NCBI GenBank assembly: GCA_023105745.1
Contig: JALGQZ010000004.1
Coordinates: 66,642,612 to 66,706,611, forward strand
DNA: 64,000 nucleotides
Direction: 5' to 3'
Source: Austropuccinia psidii
Taxonomy: Eukaryota > Basidiomycota > Pucciniomycetes > Pucciniales > Sphaerophragmiaceae
Each line of letters opens with the position of its first letter. Position 1 is the stretch's first letter. Made by a program: the position numbers and the translations under genes. Below, one piece after another: positions 53,232 through 64,000 of this stretch. Under the pieces are notes generated by a model. The model made no database searches, was not told the DNA's origin, and was given only the letters and a program-made list of their open reading frames with translations.

Positions 53232-56200
53232 TCAAACTCTTGATGTATTTGGGCCAGGCTTGTCTGGATACAATGAATGGAAATCCTTGACAAGGTCTGG
53301 TGAGTTGGTAAGGTTGGAAGATGGTTCCCAAGTGGTTCTTTCTGGGTCTTCACTGAATCCTTTCCACTCTACAAGATACCATAATTTACCTCTTTTGAGT
53401 TTTGAGTCCAGAGCCTGAGCCACTTCCCATTCTTCTTGCTCTTCCACTAAAACTGGTGGTGGCGGCAATTGATGAAGATTTGGGATAGTTGAATGCTTGA
53501 CTGGTTCTAATAAGGACACATGGAATACAGGGTGAACTGTCTTCCATTGCTGAGGCAACTTGAGGTGATATGCATGGCTGCCAATCTTCTTAAGAACTTC
53601 AAAGGGTCCCAACCATCTTTCTGATAATTTCTTGGTGGGTCTTGTTGTCTTGATGTTCTTGGAAGCTAGCCATACTTTGTCCCCAGGTTGGAAATCAGGT
53701 GGAATTGCCCTATTTCTATCTGCATACTTCTTGAATCTCCTTATTGCTGACTCTAATTCTTCTTTGACAACTTGCTGTACTGATTGGAGTTTTGTTGATA
53801 ACTTTCCAGCAGGTGAGTCTTGAGAAATATGGATTGAGTCAAAGCTGGTATTTCTTCCATAAATGGTGAAAAAAGGTGATTGCTTGGTTGATGAATGTTC
53901 TGCATTATTATACGCAAATTCAGCCAGAGGGAGCCAGGTGTACCAGTCATCTTGATGATAGCTGACATACATCCGAAGGTACTGTTCTAGTATCTGATTT
54001 ACCCTCTCTGTCTGTCCATCTGTTTCAGGGTGAAAGGCAGTTGAAAGATCTCTTGATATCTTGAGCTGCTGACACAATTGAGTCCAGAATGATGAAACAA
54101 ATAAGGATCCTCTATCACTGTCAATACTGACTGGGAGTCCATGCTTGGAAAATACATAACTAATGAATATTTGAGCTAAATCCAGAGCAGTGATTGTGCC
54201 ATAAGTTGGAATGAAGATTGCCATTTTTGAGAATCTGTCCACAACTACTAAAATTGAATCAAAGTTGTTGGACAGTGGCAATTGAGTGATAAAGTCCATT
54301 GATAATGAATTCCAAGGACCAGATGGAATTGAAAGAGGCTTGAGTAATCCAAACTTCTTGTGATGAAAGTTCTTGTTTCTTGAACATTGCTGACATGAGG
54401 ACACATAGTCCTTGATGAATTGATTCATGCCAGCCCAATAAAAATCCCTCTTGATGAGCTTGAGGGTCTTCTCCTGGCCAGGATGGCCAGCCAATGGTGA
54501 GTCATGACGCTTTTGAAGAATATTGAGTTGAAGTTCTTCATTGCTTGGGATTACCACTCTATCTTTGAATAATAATAACTTGGCTTGAGGTTCAAGAGAA
54601 TAATCTGGAACTGATTCACCTCTTGCTAGTTGCTTGAGTATTTCTTTGTAGTCTTTGTCTTGCCATACTTCTTTTTGAATCTTGTCAACTAAATCTGAGA
54701 AAATTTCCACTTTGATTGAGAAGAATCTTGACTCTTGAATTCCATCTTGCTTAAGTACTTGATGAAAATTCTGAGGATTCTTGCTGATGAAGTCCACCCC
54801 CCTCTCTGGGTACACGTTGTCCCGACGTGACAAGGCATCTGGTAAAGTGGCCAGCCTGCCTGGGCGGTAAGTGATAGTGAAATGAAATTCTGAGAGAAAT
54901 TCAGCCCAACGGGCCTGACGACGAGTAAGAACTTTGGAAGACATGAAATACTGCAAGGAAGAGTGGTCTGTCAAGACCTCAAAAGGATTGGAAAGAGAAA
55001 GAAGAAATGCTCTCCAGCACTTGAGAGCCCAAACTATGCCAAGGAGTTCCTTGTCATGAATTTCATAGTTGAGTTCAGCTGGTAAGAGCTTGCGACTATC
55101 AAATGCAATGGGGTGCTTTCCTGAGTCATTCACCTGGCTCAGTATGGCGCCCAAAGCATAATCAGAAGCATCAGTCTCTACTATAGTAGGTAGAGAAGGA
55201 TTAAAGTGAGATAAGATAGGAGCAGAGGTGAAAGCTTCTTTGAGTGCTTGAAACTGACTAAGAGCTTCCTCATTGAAGATGAAAGGAGAATCTTTTTTAA
55301 GGAGGGAAGTGAGAGAAGTGATTTTTTTAGAATAATTTTTAATGAAACGTCGATAAAAATTGGCAAAGCCAAGGAAAGATTGAAGAGCCTTGATGTTTTT
55401 GGGCTGAGGCCAATTGAGGATTCGTTGAACTTTTGAAGAATCCATCTTGAGGCCATCACTTGAAACAACATAGCCCAAGTATTCCACACTTGAGGCATGG
55501 AATACACACTTGGAGGCTTTGGCAAACAGATTATTGTCCCTCAGTCTTTGGAGGACAGAGGCCACATGTTTGACATGTTCCTCCTCAGAACTGGAAAAGA
55601 CCATAATATCATCTAGATAAACCACAAAAAACACATCCAAAAAATCTGCAAAGATATCATTTACTAGATTTTGGAAAGAAGCAGGAGCATTGGTCAAGCC
55701 AAATGGCATGACCAAATACTCATAACTGCCATATTTGGTTCTAAAGGCAGTTAAGTGTTCATCCCCCTCTTTGATTCTCAGAAGGTTATATGCACCACGC
55801 AAATCTATCTTGGAGAAGATAGTGGAACCGTTGAATATGGTAAGAAGCTGGTTCATAGGAGGAACAGGGTATCTGTTCTTCCTAGTGACAGCATTGAGTT
55901 TGCGGTAGTCAACACACAAACGAAGACCTCCATCCTTTTTCTTGACAAAAAGGACAGGTGCTCCTGTTGAAGAGGAGCTTGGTCTAATGAAACCTTTCTC
56001 TACATTCTCTGAAATGTAGGCCCGCAGTGTTTCTGACTCTTGATTTGATAATGAGTAGATAACACCAATTGGAGGTAGAAGACCCTCCAATTTGATATGG
56101 TGATCACAGGCGCGGTGTGAAGGAAGTTTCTCTGCTTTCACCTTGGAGAATACATCCAAATATTGGTGATAAGCAGGAGGAACAACCTTCAACACAGTTT

Positions 56201-56394
56201 CAATTTCTTCTGGCTCTTCCTCCTCATCCCACTGCTCCTCCAGGGATGCATGAAAAGATAAGGGAGGAAGGTTCATATCCCCTTGGAAGAGATGAAGTGA
56301 AGATATGGCAACATCTTCTCCAACATCCTTTATCTCTTTGAAGACTTCATCTCTTGATGGAAGTAATGACTGAGAGGGAATTATGGAAGGGATA
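53232..56394 (-). CDS. pol: H4 chromovirus pol: RT, RNase H, integrase, chromodomain
   Basis: An uninterrupted frame of 1054 codons, reached in the track of a 1067-codon frame whose first 13 residues come from the inserted LTR-C. Using that numbering: RT with Asp211 (KIDLRGAY) and YLDD at 273-276; RNase H with Asp422, Glu463, Asp490 and Asp533; integrase zinc site H644, H651, C681, C684; catalytic Asp714 (SMDF), Asp774 (SDRG), Glu810 (GQTER); a GDKVWLAS segment near 918; chromodomain about 1003-1055 with YLVEWKGF and TTWEP. All catalytic residues are present. The protease and gag side is cut at the linker before RT by the LTR-C insertion at 56395. Chromodomains of this kind bind modified histones and steer integration in related fungal elements. 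With no gag, start or 5' LTR it is not expressed as such. Confidence 0.95.
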
Positions 56395-58419
56395 TGTGAG
56401 CCTTTGAGATATGACCACATACCCAATAAGGTCACAAAAAGACTGAGAACAATTATACCTTTAATATAATTATATTAAAATTACTTAGAATAATTATACA
56501 TTAAGAATAATTACTTAAATATACAAAAAATACCATAAATTGGTACAAAAATTGGTTTAACTTAAAAACCAATGAATCAACATGTAAAATAAACTATACC
56601 ATTGGATTCCCCATGGAAAAATACACATATACCATTTTTATGGCATATCTGTAAAGTCAATATTTAAGGAATTATAAGGTATAATACCTTATAAAAATCA
56701 TAAAACCTTATTTATCTCAAGAACTAATGAAACAACATGTGAAATAAATTTTACCAGTGGATTCCCCATGAAAATCTACACATAAAACAATTAATGAGCT
56801 AATTCCCAATGTTAATACGTAAGGAATTATCCTGAATATATGCACTTTTTTGGTCAACGCATATATTCAAGGATCATAGCTAATATCTTCTAAACTATAC
56901 ATGATAGAATGATGAACCAAAAAAGAAAGTTACCACGTAATTACTGCAGGAATACAGATATGAACTTTATTTTACAAATTATAAACAAGGTTAAAACCTA
57001 TGATGAATTATTGATAAAAATCAACAGAGCTGTTGACCACTTTGTTGTGAAAGTGTTCCAAACTTAAAAAAAAGTATACAGTTGGATTCTACTAGTTCAT
57101 TAGTGAAGAATGATGTAATTTTTATTATTAAATTCAGGGTATAACCCCTTGAAATCAAGGTTTGAAATTTAAAATATTGAATTTCGACAGAAAAGATGAG
57201 TTACCAGAAAAATCATCAAAAATAGAGTTTTGATGATGTAATGAAACGCTCTTGGCAGCATAATAAGGTTATGCCAGGCTATCAGAATTCACTCTCTGAA
57301 TTGCTGTAGCGTGTAAATCTTAAAAGTTATTGAGGATCAAAGTTTGAGCTTAATTTGAGCAGTTATGATCACATACTGTAACCTTAATTTAAGTTTAACA
57401 GTCTTAAGAGTGATAAAATTGGTGAATACTATTAGTTTATGATTAAAACTAATAAAATCCACGAAATTTGGGGTTCTGCCAAGCCTCTGATGTCATCAAA
57501 CTTAGAGTTATAGTGATAACTCTAAATAATGGTGTAATAATGATGTAATATGGTTTGATCATGATGTAATCACCCTCAAACCTTAAAATATTGATCAATT
57601 CCAGTGGATATGATCAGTACACGTCTACTAGAAGCCTGTTGGACTCTAGGAGGGAGGTATTTACTATAAATAGAGCTCTTTTTACTCTATTTACCCCTCA
57701 GACGCATCAAAAACATTAAATCAATTAAATAAAAGGTAATTTCTTTATTCTTTATATATAAAACTCTTATATTATTAAAGACCAAAGACCATCTTAATAT
57801 TAATCACCATTTTTACGTGATTAAATCAATTCTTTAATTGTTTTTGTTATAAATCTCTCTATAAACTCATTTCCACGTAAAATCAAGAAATTTAGTAATT
57901 TTCTTTATTTTTTATTGTAAATACAATTTGAAAAGGTTGTATTATATTCTTTTGGCGTAAAATATCTCAAAATTATTATTTTAAGTGTTAAAAGTAGGTT
58001 ATTTCATCTTATTATAATAATTTCTCTCTTATTATTAATCTTAATAATTCTTAATTAATATAAATAGTATTTATATTAATATATAACTTTAATATTGGTA
58101 ATATTATTGTTATTAATTGTTTTTTATTGATAAAAAACAGTTTCTTACGCCTTTATTATTTGTTGGTAACAATAATGAAGAGCTTTATAATATATTAATT
58201 ATTTTATATTAATATATTATTTATAATATTATAATTTCATATAATATTAATTATATTATTATATTTATTTAATAATATAATATTTTTACGCCATAATAAT
58301 AATATTTCTTTATTATTATTATTATTTTAATCTTATTTATTTCAATTATAAGGAAATTCAGAGTACAATAAGTAATAAATTAGTAATTTTTACTTATTGT
58401 TTCATAGTCAAACCTTACA
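56395..58419 (+). repeat. 5' LTR-C of the + strand LTR-C element
   Basis: 2025 bp from TGTGAGCCTTTGAG to CAAACCTTACA. It is the reverse-complement relative of 29747-31772 and 38398-40422, somewhat more diverged from them than they are from each other. The 10-bp hairpin (about 57506-57529) and the 11-bp inverted repeat (about 56832-56868) are kept. Confidence 0.95.
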
Positions 58420-58438
58420 TTTGGGGGCCTGGCCGTGA
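58420..58438 (+). promoter_or_regulatory. Putative primer-binding site
   Basis: TTTGGGGGCCTGGCCGTGA directly after the 5' LTR, identical to that of the minus-strand LTR-C element. Confidence 0.7.
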
Positions 58439-58912
58439 TATTTACTTAAAAGACCTTTAAAAAGATTCTATTTGGGTTTATCCAATAATAAATTAGATTT
58501 ATAATCATAAAATTATATAATAATTTTATATTTTATTGATTTTAAAAGCTATTGAAGCAATTGTACTGTCTTACACGTGGTTTTTCACATCCTTAGACTT
58601 GCAAGAACTTTCTTTGAGTGACTCTAGTGATTAAAAGAGATATTTTATAAATTAAAAATAATTTTTATTATAATTTAATTTTATAAGAATCATATTCATT
58701 TTTTATTTTATTCTTTAAAAATAAAAAAAAATAAAAAATATATAAAAAATATTAAAAAATATGAAAAACCAATAAAAAAGTTATTTTTATTCATTTCTTT
58801 ATTCATTTCAATTTTTCAAAGATAAAAAAGCAATTTCTACGTGGAAAATTGCCATATCTTGCCAAAAATAACACTTCTTATAAAAAGACTTATATTTATT
58901 TGTCTTTTTTAG
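58439..58912 (+). other. 5' leader of the + strand LTR-C element
   Basis: An AT-rich stretch with long A and T runs (58680-58800). It ends in a pyrimidine tract tttgtcttttttag that looks like a 3' splice site, as in the LTR-A and LTR-B elements at the same place. No gene is seen. Confidence 0.6.
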
Positions 58913-59062
58913 TGTTTTAAGATAACCCAACAGAAGACAACCAAGCTACTGTTGAGAGATTGGTGGAAGAAACTTGTCAAAGTTCTCCAACACCAGTTAT
59001 CACCAAAAGAAAGAAAGCTAAGAAATTAGACTTTCCAGGGCCCACCATTCAAGACTCTGAAG

Positions 59063-59149
59063 GTGAGCACCTCTTTTTAAATTGCCATAAAAGAATTTTA
59101 TTCTAAAATACTTTTATTTTTTCTTATTTTTTAAAATTATGACTACCAG
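59063..59149 (+). other. Putative ORF1 intron 1 (+ strand LTR-C)
   Basis: 87 bp, starting GTGAGC and ending ACTACCAG; phase 1. It contains the Gag ATG (59139). Confidence 0.55.
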
Positions 59150-61905
59150 AAGAGGTTCCCAATACTCCATCCAATCAGATGGAGCTGGACTCAGAAGTAG
59201 AATTGATCCCTCAAAAGGGAAAAGAAAGGGCAATATCCCCAGTGGAACAGAATCCACACAAGGAAGTGCCTTATCCCAAAGGCAAGTCCCAGAAATGCCC
59301 ATGATATCTGAGCCTGAATTAGAACTAAGTATGAGTAACTCAAACAGGTACAAATCACATTCAGAGGGCTCAAATAGACATCTACATGAGCCAGTACAAG
59401 CAGTTTTACACAGTATACAAGGACAAATACTGGGAAATGCTGCCTCAAATACACCAAGGAGTGATGAACTCCTGGCACATCCTGAAAAAGTTCCTCAAAG
59501 AGGAGGAGATAGTGAAATACTCCAATGGATGGAATCCACTGTCATCCAAACCTCAAATCAAAAAAATCAAGGATTATCATGCCAAAAAGAGGGAGGCAAC
59601 CAAGGAAGAAGCCCCAGTAGCCTCTACCAGCAAGCCTCAAGCCAACCCACTTCCCCAAGAAGGGAAGAAGAACAAGAAAAAGCATTGGAGGAAACCATAT
59701 TCCCCAAGCTACAGAATCCCAAGAATCCAAAAGGATGCCATCGACAATGTTTCCAACATGGCCAGAACTTTGATGGAATTCAATGACAAGGAAGAGCAAA
59801 GAATGAGAAAACCTCATTTCCCAAAGAAATAACCTTGTCCAAAGATGTTGTAAATACTTTAACAGAAATTAAAAAATAGTATATTACCTCTAAAAGAAAT
59901 TAAAGATAGTCTATTATCACTAGAAGAAATAAATAACAATTTATCTTCTTTAACAAAAATTGTTGTGCAAAACAAGAAAGAAATTGACAACACTAAGTTT
60001 ATTGTTGAAAATAATAAACCAAAAAATTTAATTGACAATACTCAAAAAATAATACAAGGACAACAAGAATTGTATAAATACATAAAAGATATCAAAGACA
60101 AGACTTTGACAATCAATTATGATGTGAGTATTGACAATCTTACAGAAAAATTAAATAAATTAAGTATTTCTGTAGAAAAATTTGAAGAAAAGACTTCATC
60201 ACACCAAAAATTACTTTTGGACCATGTGGAAAAAAGTGATGAAGCAAGAATGCATCTGAAAGATGATATTCAAAGTGAAATAAGGCTTATTACAGAAAAA
60301 ATGGATAAAATTAATGAGGCTAATTTAAATATGCCAAAGTTATCAACACCATTTTCTCATATAAGAAGCCCTGTTAAAACAAAAGAGGAATTGTCAAATC
60401 CTTTCATAAAAGACTTGAGTCACCAAGACAATAACCAAGTCTTAATGAAAGAAGCACCTCAATTGAAGCAATGGCCAACATTCACAGGAGAAGGTGAATA
60501 TGACCACATGTCATTTATTAAAACAATTGACATGTTACAAGAAGACTATGCCATACCAGATGAATTAATCACTGCAAGATTACATTCATTGTTTGAGAAA
60601 TCTGCAAAAAGATGGTATTATGGCATAAGACAAACAAATGGTAAAAATACCTGGTCTTGGTGGAAACAAGAAATAATCACCAAGTGGGAAAATGATGCCT
60701 GGAGGTATAAGATAGAAAATGCATTTGAAAACTCTTTCTTTGACCCAGAGAAAGATAAACCTTTAACTTGGTTCTTGAAACAAGTTGAAAGGCTTAATGC
60801 ACTGTACCCAGAAATGTCACAGAAGATGGTGCATATGAAAATACTTAAAAAATGTGGAGGGGAACTAGAACATGCCCTCAGAAGCAGGTGTATAGAACCA
60901 TGCTCCACACAAGAGTATATAAATGCACTAGAAGAGATAGTGACAAGAACAAAAATTGGAAGGACTTGGAAAAAATTGGACATTAAAAGCCCAAATAAAC
61001 CATTTGTCAAAAAAGATAAGTCAAAAGAATCCTTTAAGCCCAATACATCCAACAATAATGAGCAAAGAAAATGCCATAAATGTGGAGGTATTGGACACTT
61101 AGCCAATAATTGCCTTAAAAAAGCAAAGATTAATGAAATTGTGGAAACAGAAAACCACAATGACAAAGAAGAGGAATCTGACTCTGAAAAAGAGACAGAA
61201 GAGTCAGAAAGCTCTGAAAGTGATGAAATCAATATAATTAATGCACAAATTAATAATATTGATATAATTTATGAAGTACTGGATGTTAATTCAAACTTGC
61301 AACAAGTTGGAACATCTGACACAAATCTGACAAACATACAAGATGCCAAAATGTATAGAACCAAACCTGCAAGACGAATGGGATATACAGCTGGAAAATC
61401 AAGTATTAGTATTGTTATGGTTGATAACCATGAAGGAAAGGTTAACTTGGATACAGGAGCATATTGCACTTGTGTTGGCAAAGGTTATTTAAAAACCATT
61501 GTCCCAGACTGGCAAGAAAAACTTATGCCAATACAAGGTGTCAAATTTAGTAGTGCAAGTGAGAGCATGAAACCCCTTGGAATAATTGATTTAACACTAA
61601 TTTTTCCTCATCCCTCACAATGTGTCAGAATTAAAGTAGAGTTTGTAGTAATGGACAACTGTACTAGTAATCATTTCATACTTGGGAATGACTACTTATC
61701 AATCTATGGTATAGATATCTCCAACCAAAAGGACAGATATTTTACCATAGGAGATAACAAAAGACAAAAGTTTGGATTCTTAAATAACAAAAAACAAATC
61801 ACAGTTACTAAGAATGAAGAAAAAATTCCAGAAAAGGAACTTTTTATATCTGAACAACTCAAAGAGGCAGAATTCAATCAAGAATTAACAGAAAAAATGA
61901 AATAA
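59139..61905 (+). pseudogene. gag: gag, zinc knuckle and protease of the + strand LTR-C element
   Basis: From ATG at 59139 (MTTRRGSQYS) the frame is open to a TGA at 59784-59786, where the other copy has GGA. One extra A near 59870 shifts the frame. From 59881 it is open to 61905 and contains the helical part (about 59950-60350), the capsid (PQLKQWPTFTGEGEYDHMSF to CGGELEHALRSRC, 60450-60900), the knuckle CHKCGGIGHLANNC (about 61072), an acidic stretch and the protease site NLDTGAYCTCVGKGYL (about 61444), then ILGNDYLSIYGIDI. The end is a TAA at 61903, GAA in the other copy. Confidence 0.9.
59282..59347 (+). other. Putative ORF1 intron 2 (+ strand LTR-C)
   Basis: 66 bp, starting GCAAGT after AAAG and ending CTCAAACAG; phase 1. 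In the ORF1 frame it holds TGA (59302) and further stops. Confidence 0.5.
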
Positions 61906-61908
61906 AAA

Positions 61909-64000
61909 TTGATTGACCTCTTATTTAAGTATACAAATGCCTTTGCAACTGACAAAGAGCCACTAGGTGCCATAATTGGACATGAAGTGGATATAATTCT
62001 TAATGTAGAAAAACCTTACCCACCTTTATTAAGAAGACCTGCTTATCCAGCCAGTCCAAGAGCTAGAGAAGCCTTAGAGGTGCACATTAAAGAATTAATG
62101 GACCTTGGAGTATTAAGAAAGGTTGGACATAATGAACAAGTAGAAGTTACTACACCTGTCATTATAACTTGGCATAATGGAAAATCAAGGATGGTAGGAG
62201 ACTTCAGAGCCCTGAATACCTATACCATACCAGACAGATATCCAATACCCAGAATCCATGAAACATTAACCCAATTGTCACAAGCTAAGTTCATCACAGC
62301 TATGGATGCTCTGAAGGGTTTTCATCAAAATGTCTTAACAGACAATGCCAAGAAACTACTAAGAATAATAGTCCATTGTGGAATTTTTGAATACTTAAGA
62401 ATGCCATTTGGAATAAAAAATGTACCTTCCCATTATCAAAGAATGATGAATACCATATTCCCTGAATAATTATCAGAAGGATGGTTGATTATCTATATTG
62501 ATGATATCATAGTTTGCTCAGAAACTTGGGAAAATCACCTTACAAGACTAGAAAGGGTACTACAGAAAATAGTCCAAGTAAATATGAAAATTTCCTTGAA
62601 AAAATGTCATTTTGCATACAGTGAATTAAAGGCACTAGGACATGTAGTATCTGGCCTTAGTCTAGGCATAGACAAAAATAAAGTAGCAGCAGTACTACTT
62701 AAACCAATGCCTCAAACCAAAAAAGAAATGCAATCATTTCTAGGATTTGCTGGTTACTATAGACAGCATATAAAGGACTTTGCAAAGATTGCTAAATCCT
62801 TGTATAAGCTATGTGACCAACAAACAGTCTATGAGATGACAGAAGAAAGAGTCAAGGCATATGAAGAATTGAAAAATTCCTTAACAAATGCCCCATTTCT
62901 TCTGATGCCAGATTGGAAACTACCCTTCAAACTGTACATTGATGCTTGTGGAGAGGGACTAGGTGCTGCACTTCACCAAACACAAATTATCAATGATAAA
63001 CCAGTGGAAGGACCAATTTGTTTCATTTCAAGGCAGATAAAGCCAACAGAAGCAAGGTATGGAGCAAGCCAAATGGAATGCTTATGCCTAGTGTGGGCTT
63101 TAGAAAAACTGCATTATTATTTGGATGGCACAGTATTTGACGTAATCACAGACTGTAATGCTGTGAAATCACTATTAAATATGAAGACTCCAAATAGACA
63201 TATGCTGAGATGGCAAATTGCTATCCAAGAATATAGAGGAAATATGACTATTGTACATAAATCTGGAAATATTCATAAAAATGCAGATGGTCTTGGCAGA
63301 TGGGCTCTAGCAAATACCCCTGACAATCCAGCATGGGTACCACAAGAAGAGCATCATATAGAAGGAATATGTGTTACAGATATTAGCACAGAATTCTTTA
63401 ACCAAGTTAAAGAAAGCTATAAGACAGACAAAAATTGCCATATCTTAAGCCAACTTCTAATGAAAGACTGCAAAGATCCATCACTTTCATCAAAACTAGA
63501 TGAATTATGGAAAAAGGCATATGATGAAGGAAGATTTCACCTCCTTGATGGAATCCTTTACCATAAAACAAAACACACATGTGTTATGGCCTTAACAGAT
63601 AGAACACTAATAAACACTATTTTACATGAGTGTCATGATAGTGTTGCATCTGGACATCTCTCAGAAGATAGGACACTAGAGAGGGTGAAAACCTGCTCTT
63701 GGTGGCCAAATTGGAAGAAAGATGTTGCAGAGTACTGCCAAACCTGTGACAGATGTCAAAAAGCCAACAGAGCCACAGGAAAGAAATTTGGAATGATGAT
63801 CCAAATCCAAGAACCAAAATCCCCATGGGAAATAGTTAATATGGATTGGGTAACAGCCTTACCTCCAGGAGGAGACAGGAGTTATAATGCATGCCTAGTG
63901 TTAGTTGACAGGTACAGTAAAACTCCCATGTTCTTACCATGTCATAAAGATGACACAGCTATGGATACAGCCATAATGATATGGAATAAAGTCATCAGCC
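61909..64000 (+). pseudogene. pol: RT, RNase H and integrase start of the + strand LTR-C element
   Basis: It is in the same frame as the preceding protease. RT begins with IDLLFKYTNAFATDKEPL; FITAMDALKGFHQN holds the first catalytic Asp near 62305. A TAA at 62467 (GAA in the other copy) precedes [14 protein letters not shown] with the YIDD pair. From 62470 the frame is open to the window end. RNase H shows [10 protein letters not shown] (62937), MECLCLVW (63075) and VITDCNAV (63144); the integrase shows HDSVASGH (63634), CDRC (63747) and NMDW (63840), where the other copy has HMDW. The remainder of integrase and the tail are outside the window. Confidence 0.9.

Larger units (their letters stand above)
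50765..56394 (-). mobile_element. H4: chromovirus of family D, 5' part cut off
   Basis: A minus-strand element with a 3' LTR (50765-51526), polypurine tract, a 1.7-kb 3' non-coding region and pol. The sequence is interrupted at 56395 by a + strand LTR-C element, with ggata as left flank. Its gag and 5' LTR, if present, lie beyond the window. It is the closest relative of H3 here, with LTRs of the same length, but its coding frame is far better kept. Confidence 0.9.
58913..59832 (+). pseudogene. ORF1 of the + strand LTR-C element, three putative exons
   Basis: Exon 1 58913-59062, exon 2 59150-59281, exon 3 59348-59832. The layout, phase and conserved blocks equal those of the minus-strand copy (EMLPQIHQGVMNSWHILKKF; YRIPRIQKDAIDNVSNMART). 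Exon 1 has a TAA at 58918 where the other copy has GAA, so this copy is damaged. The frame ends at 59830-59832 with FPKK and stop; directly upstream of the stop the + strand reads TTTCCCAAAGAAATAA. Function unknown. Confidence 0.6.
56395..64000 (+). mobile_element. LTR-C gypsy element (group I), + strand, runs off the window
   Basis: The 5' LTR, primer site, ORF1, gag, protease, RT, RNase H and the first half of integrase are present; the rest lies beyond 64000. It is a close relative of the minus-strand LTR-C element, with the same gene order and near-identical protein segments. It is inserted in H4 pol (left flank ggata). Four nonsense changes and one A insertion relative to the other copy break its frames. 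Confidence 0.95.

Noticed and set aside
60618..61232. A 204-codon minus-strand frame with many Ser and Leu
   Set aside because: It is the antisense shadow of the capsid and acidic region of LTR-C gag; the same shadow appears opposite the other LTR-C element (35597-36212).
1..64000. tRNA or rRNA genes, CRISPR arrays, bacterial operons
   Set aside because: None was recognised by eye; the content is eukaryotic retroelement DNA. The repeats are LTRs and dispersed copies, not regularly spaced short repeats.

Overview
The window is eukaryotic, AT-rich and almost wholly made of Ty3/gypsy-type LTR retrotransposons nested inside one another. I see no intact host gene and no tRNA, rRNA or CRISPR. The pol proteins carry C-terminal chromodomains or chromodomain-like tails, as in chromoviruses. 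The group-II gag/pol proteins, and a relic on the + strand at 17200-18092, resemble from memory very abundant predicted proteins of the myrtle rust fungus Austropuccinia psidii. A rust fungus with a large, repeat-filled genome is therefore my best guess; no search was run.

Two lineages are present. Group I (my LTR families A, B, C and E) has a C-terminal tail with a YLVR(Y/F) motif. Families A, B and C share the LTR start TGTGAGCCTT, the LTR end CTTACA and the primer-site-like sequence TTTGGGGGCCTGGCCRTGA. In its A, B and C members gag is preceded and overlapped by a second reading frame (ORF1) that seems to need splicing. Group II (families D and D2) is a classical chromovirus with a YLVEWKGF chromodomain and no TGG-type primer site after the LTR.

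Layout. A degraded D2 chromovirus on the minus strand (H1) is the outer host from 883 to about 40743. Its 3' LTR (883-12895) is split by a solo LTR-A (1334-3138) and by a complete LTR-B element (3411-12112). Its pol is split by a D element, H3 (15573-28282), which itself holds an LTR-A, a piece of D2 LTR and a solo LTR-B. Its gag is split by a complete LTR-C element (29747-40422). At 40744 a D2 element in the opposite direction (H2) begins; its gag is cut by an LTR-A element (43157 onward), which is cut in turn by a minus-strand LTR-E element (47655-49965). After about 800 bp of unassigned DNA comes a second D element, H4 (50765-56394), with the best pol frame in the window. It is interrupted by a second LTR-C element on the + strand (56395 to beyond the window end).

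The order is supported by 5-bp target duplications: exact at 1329/3139 (tgtat) and 29742/40423 (gcttg), and with one mismatch at 3406/12113, 15568/28283 and 25720/27620. Most copies carry stops and frameshifts. The H4 pol and the two LTR-C elements are the least decayed, so the LTR-C insertions look youngest.
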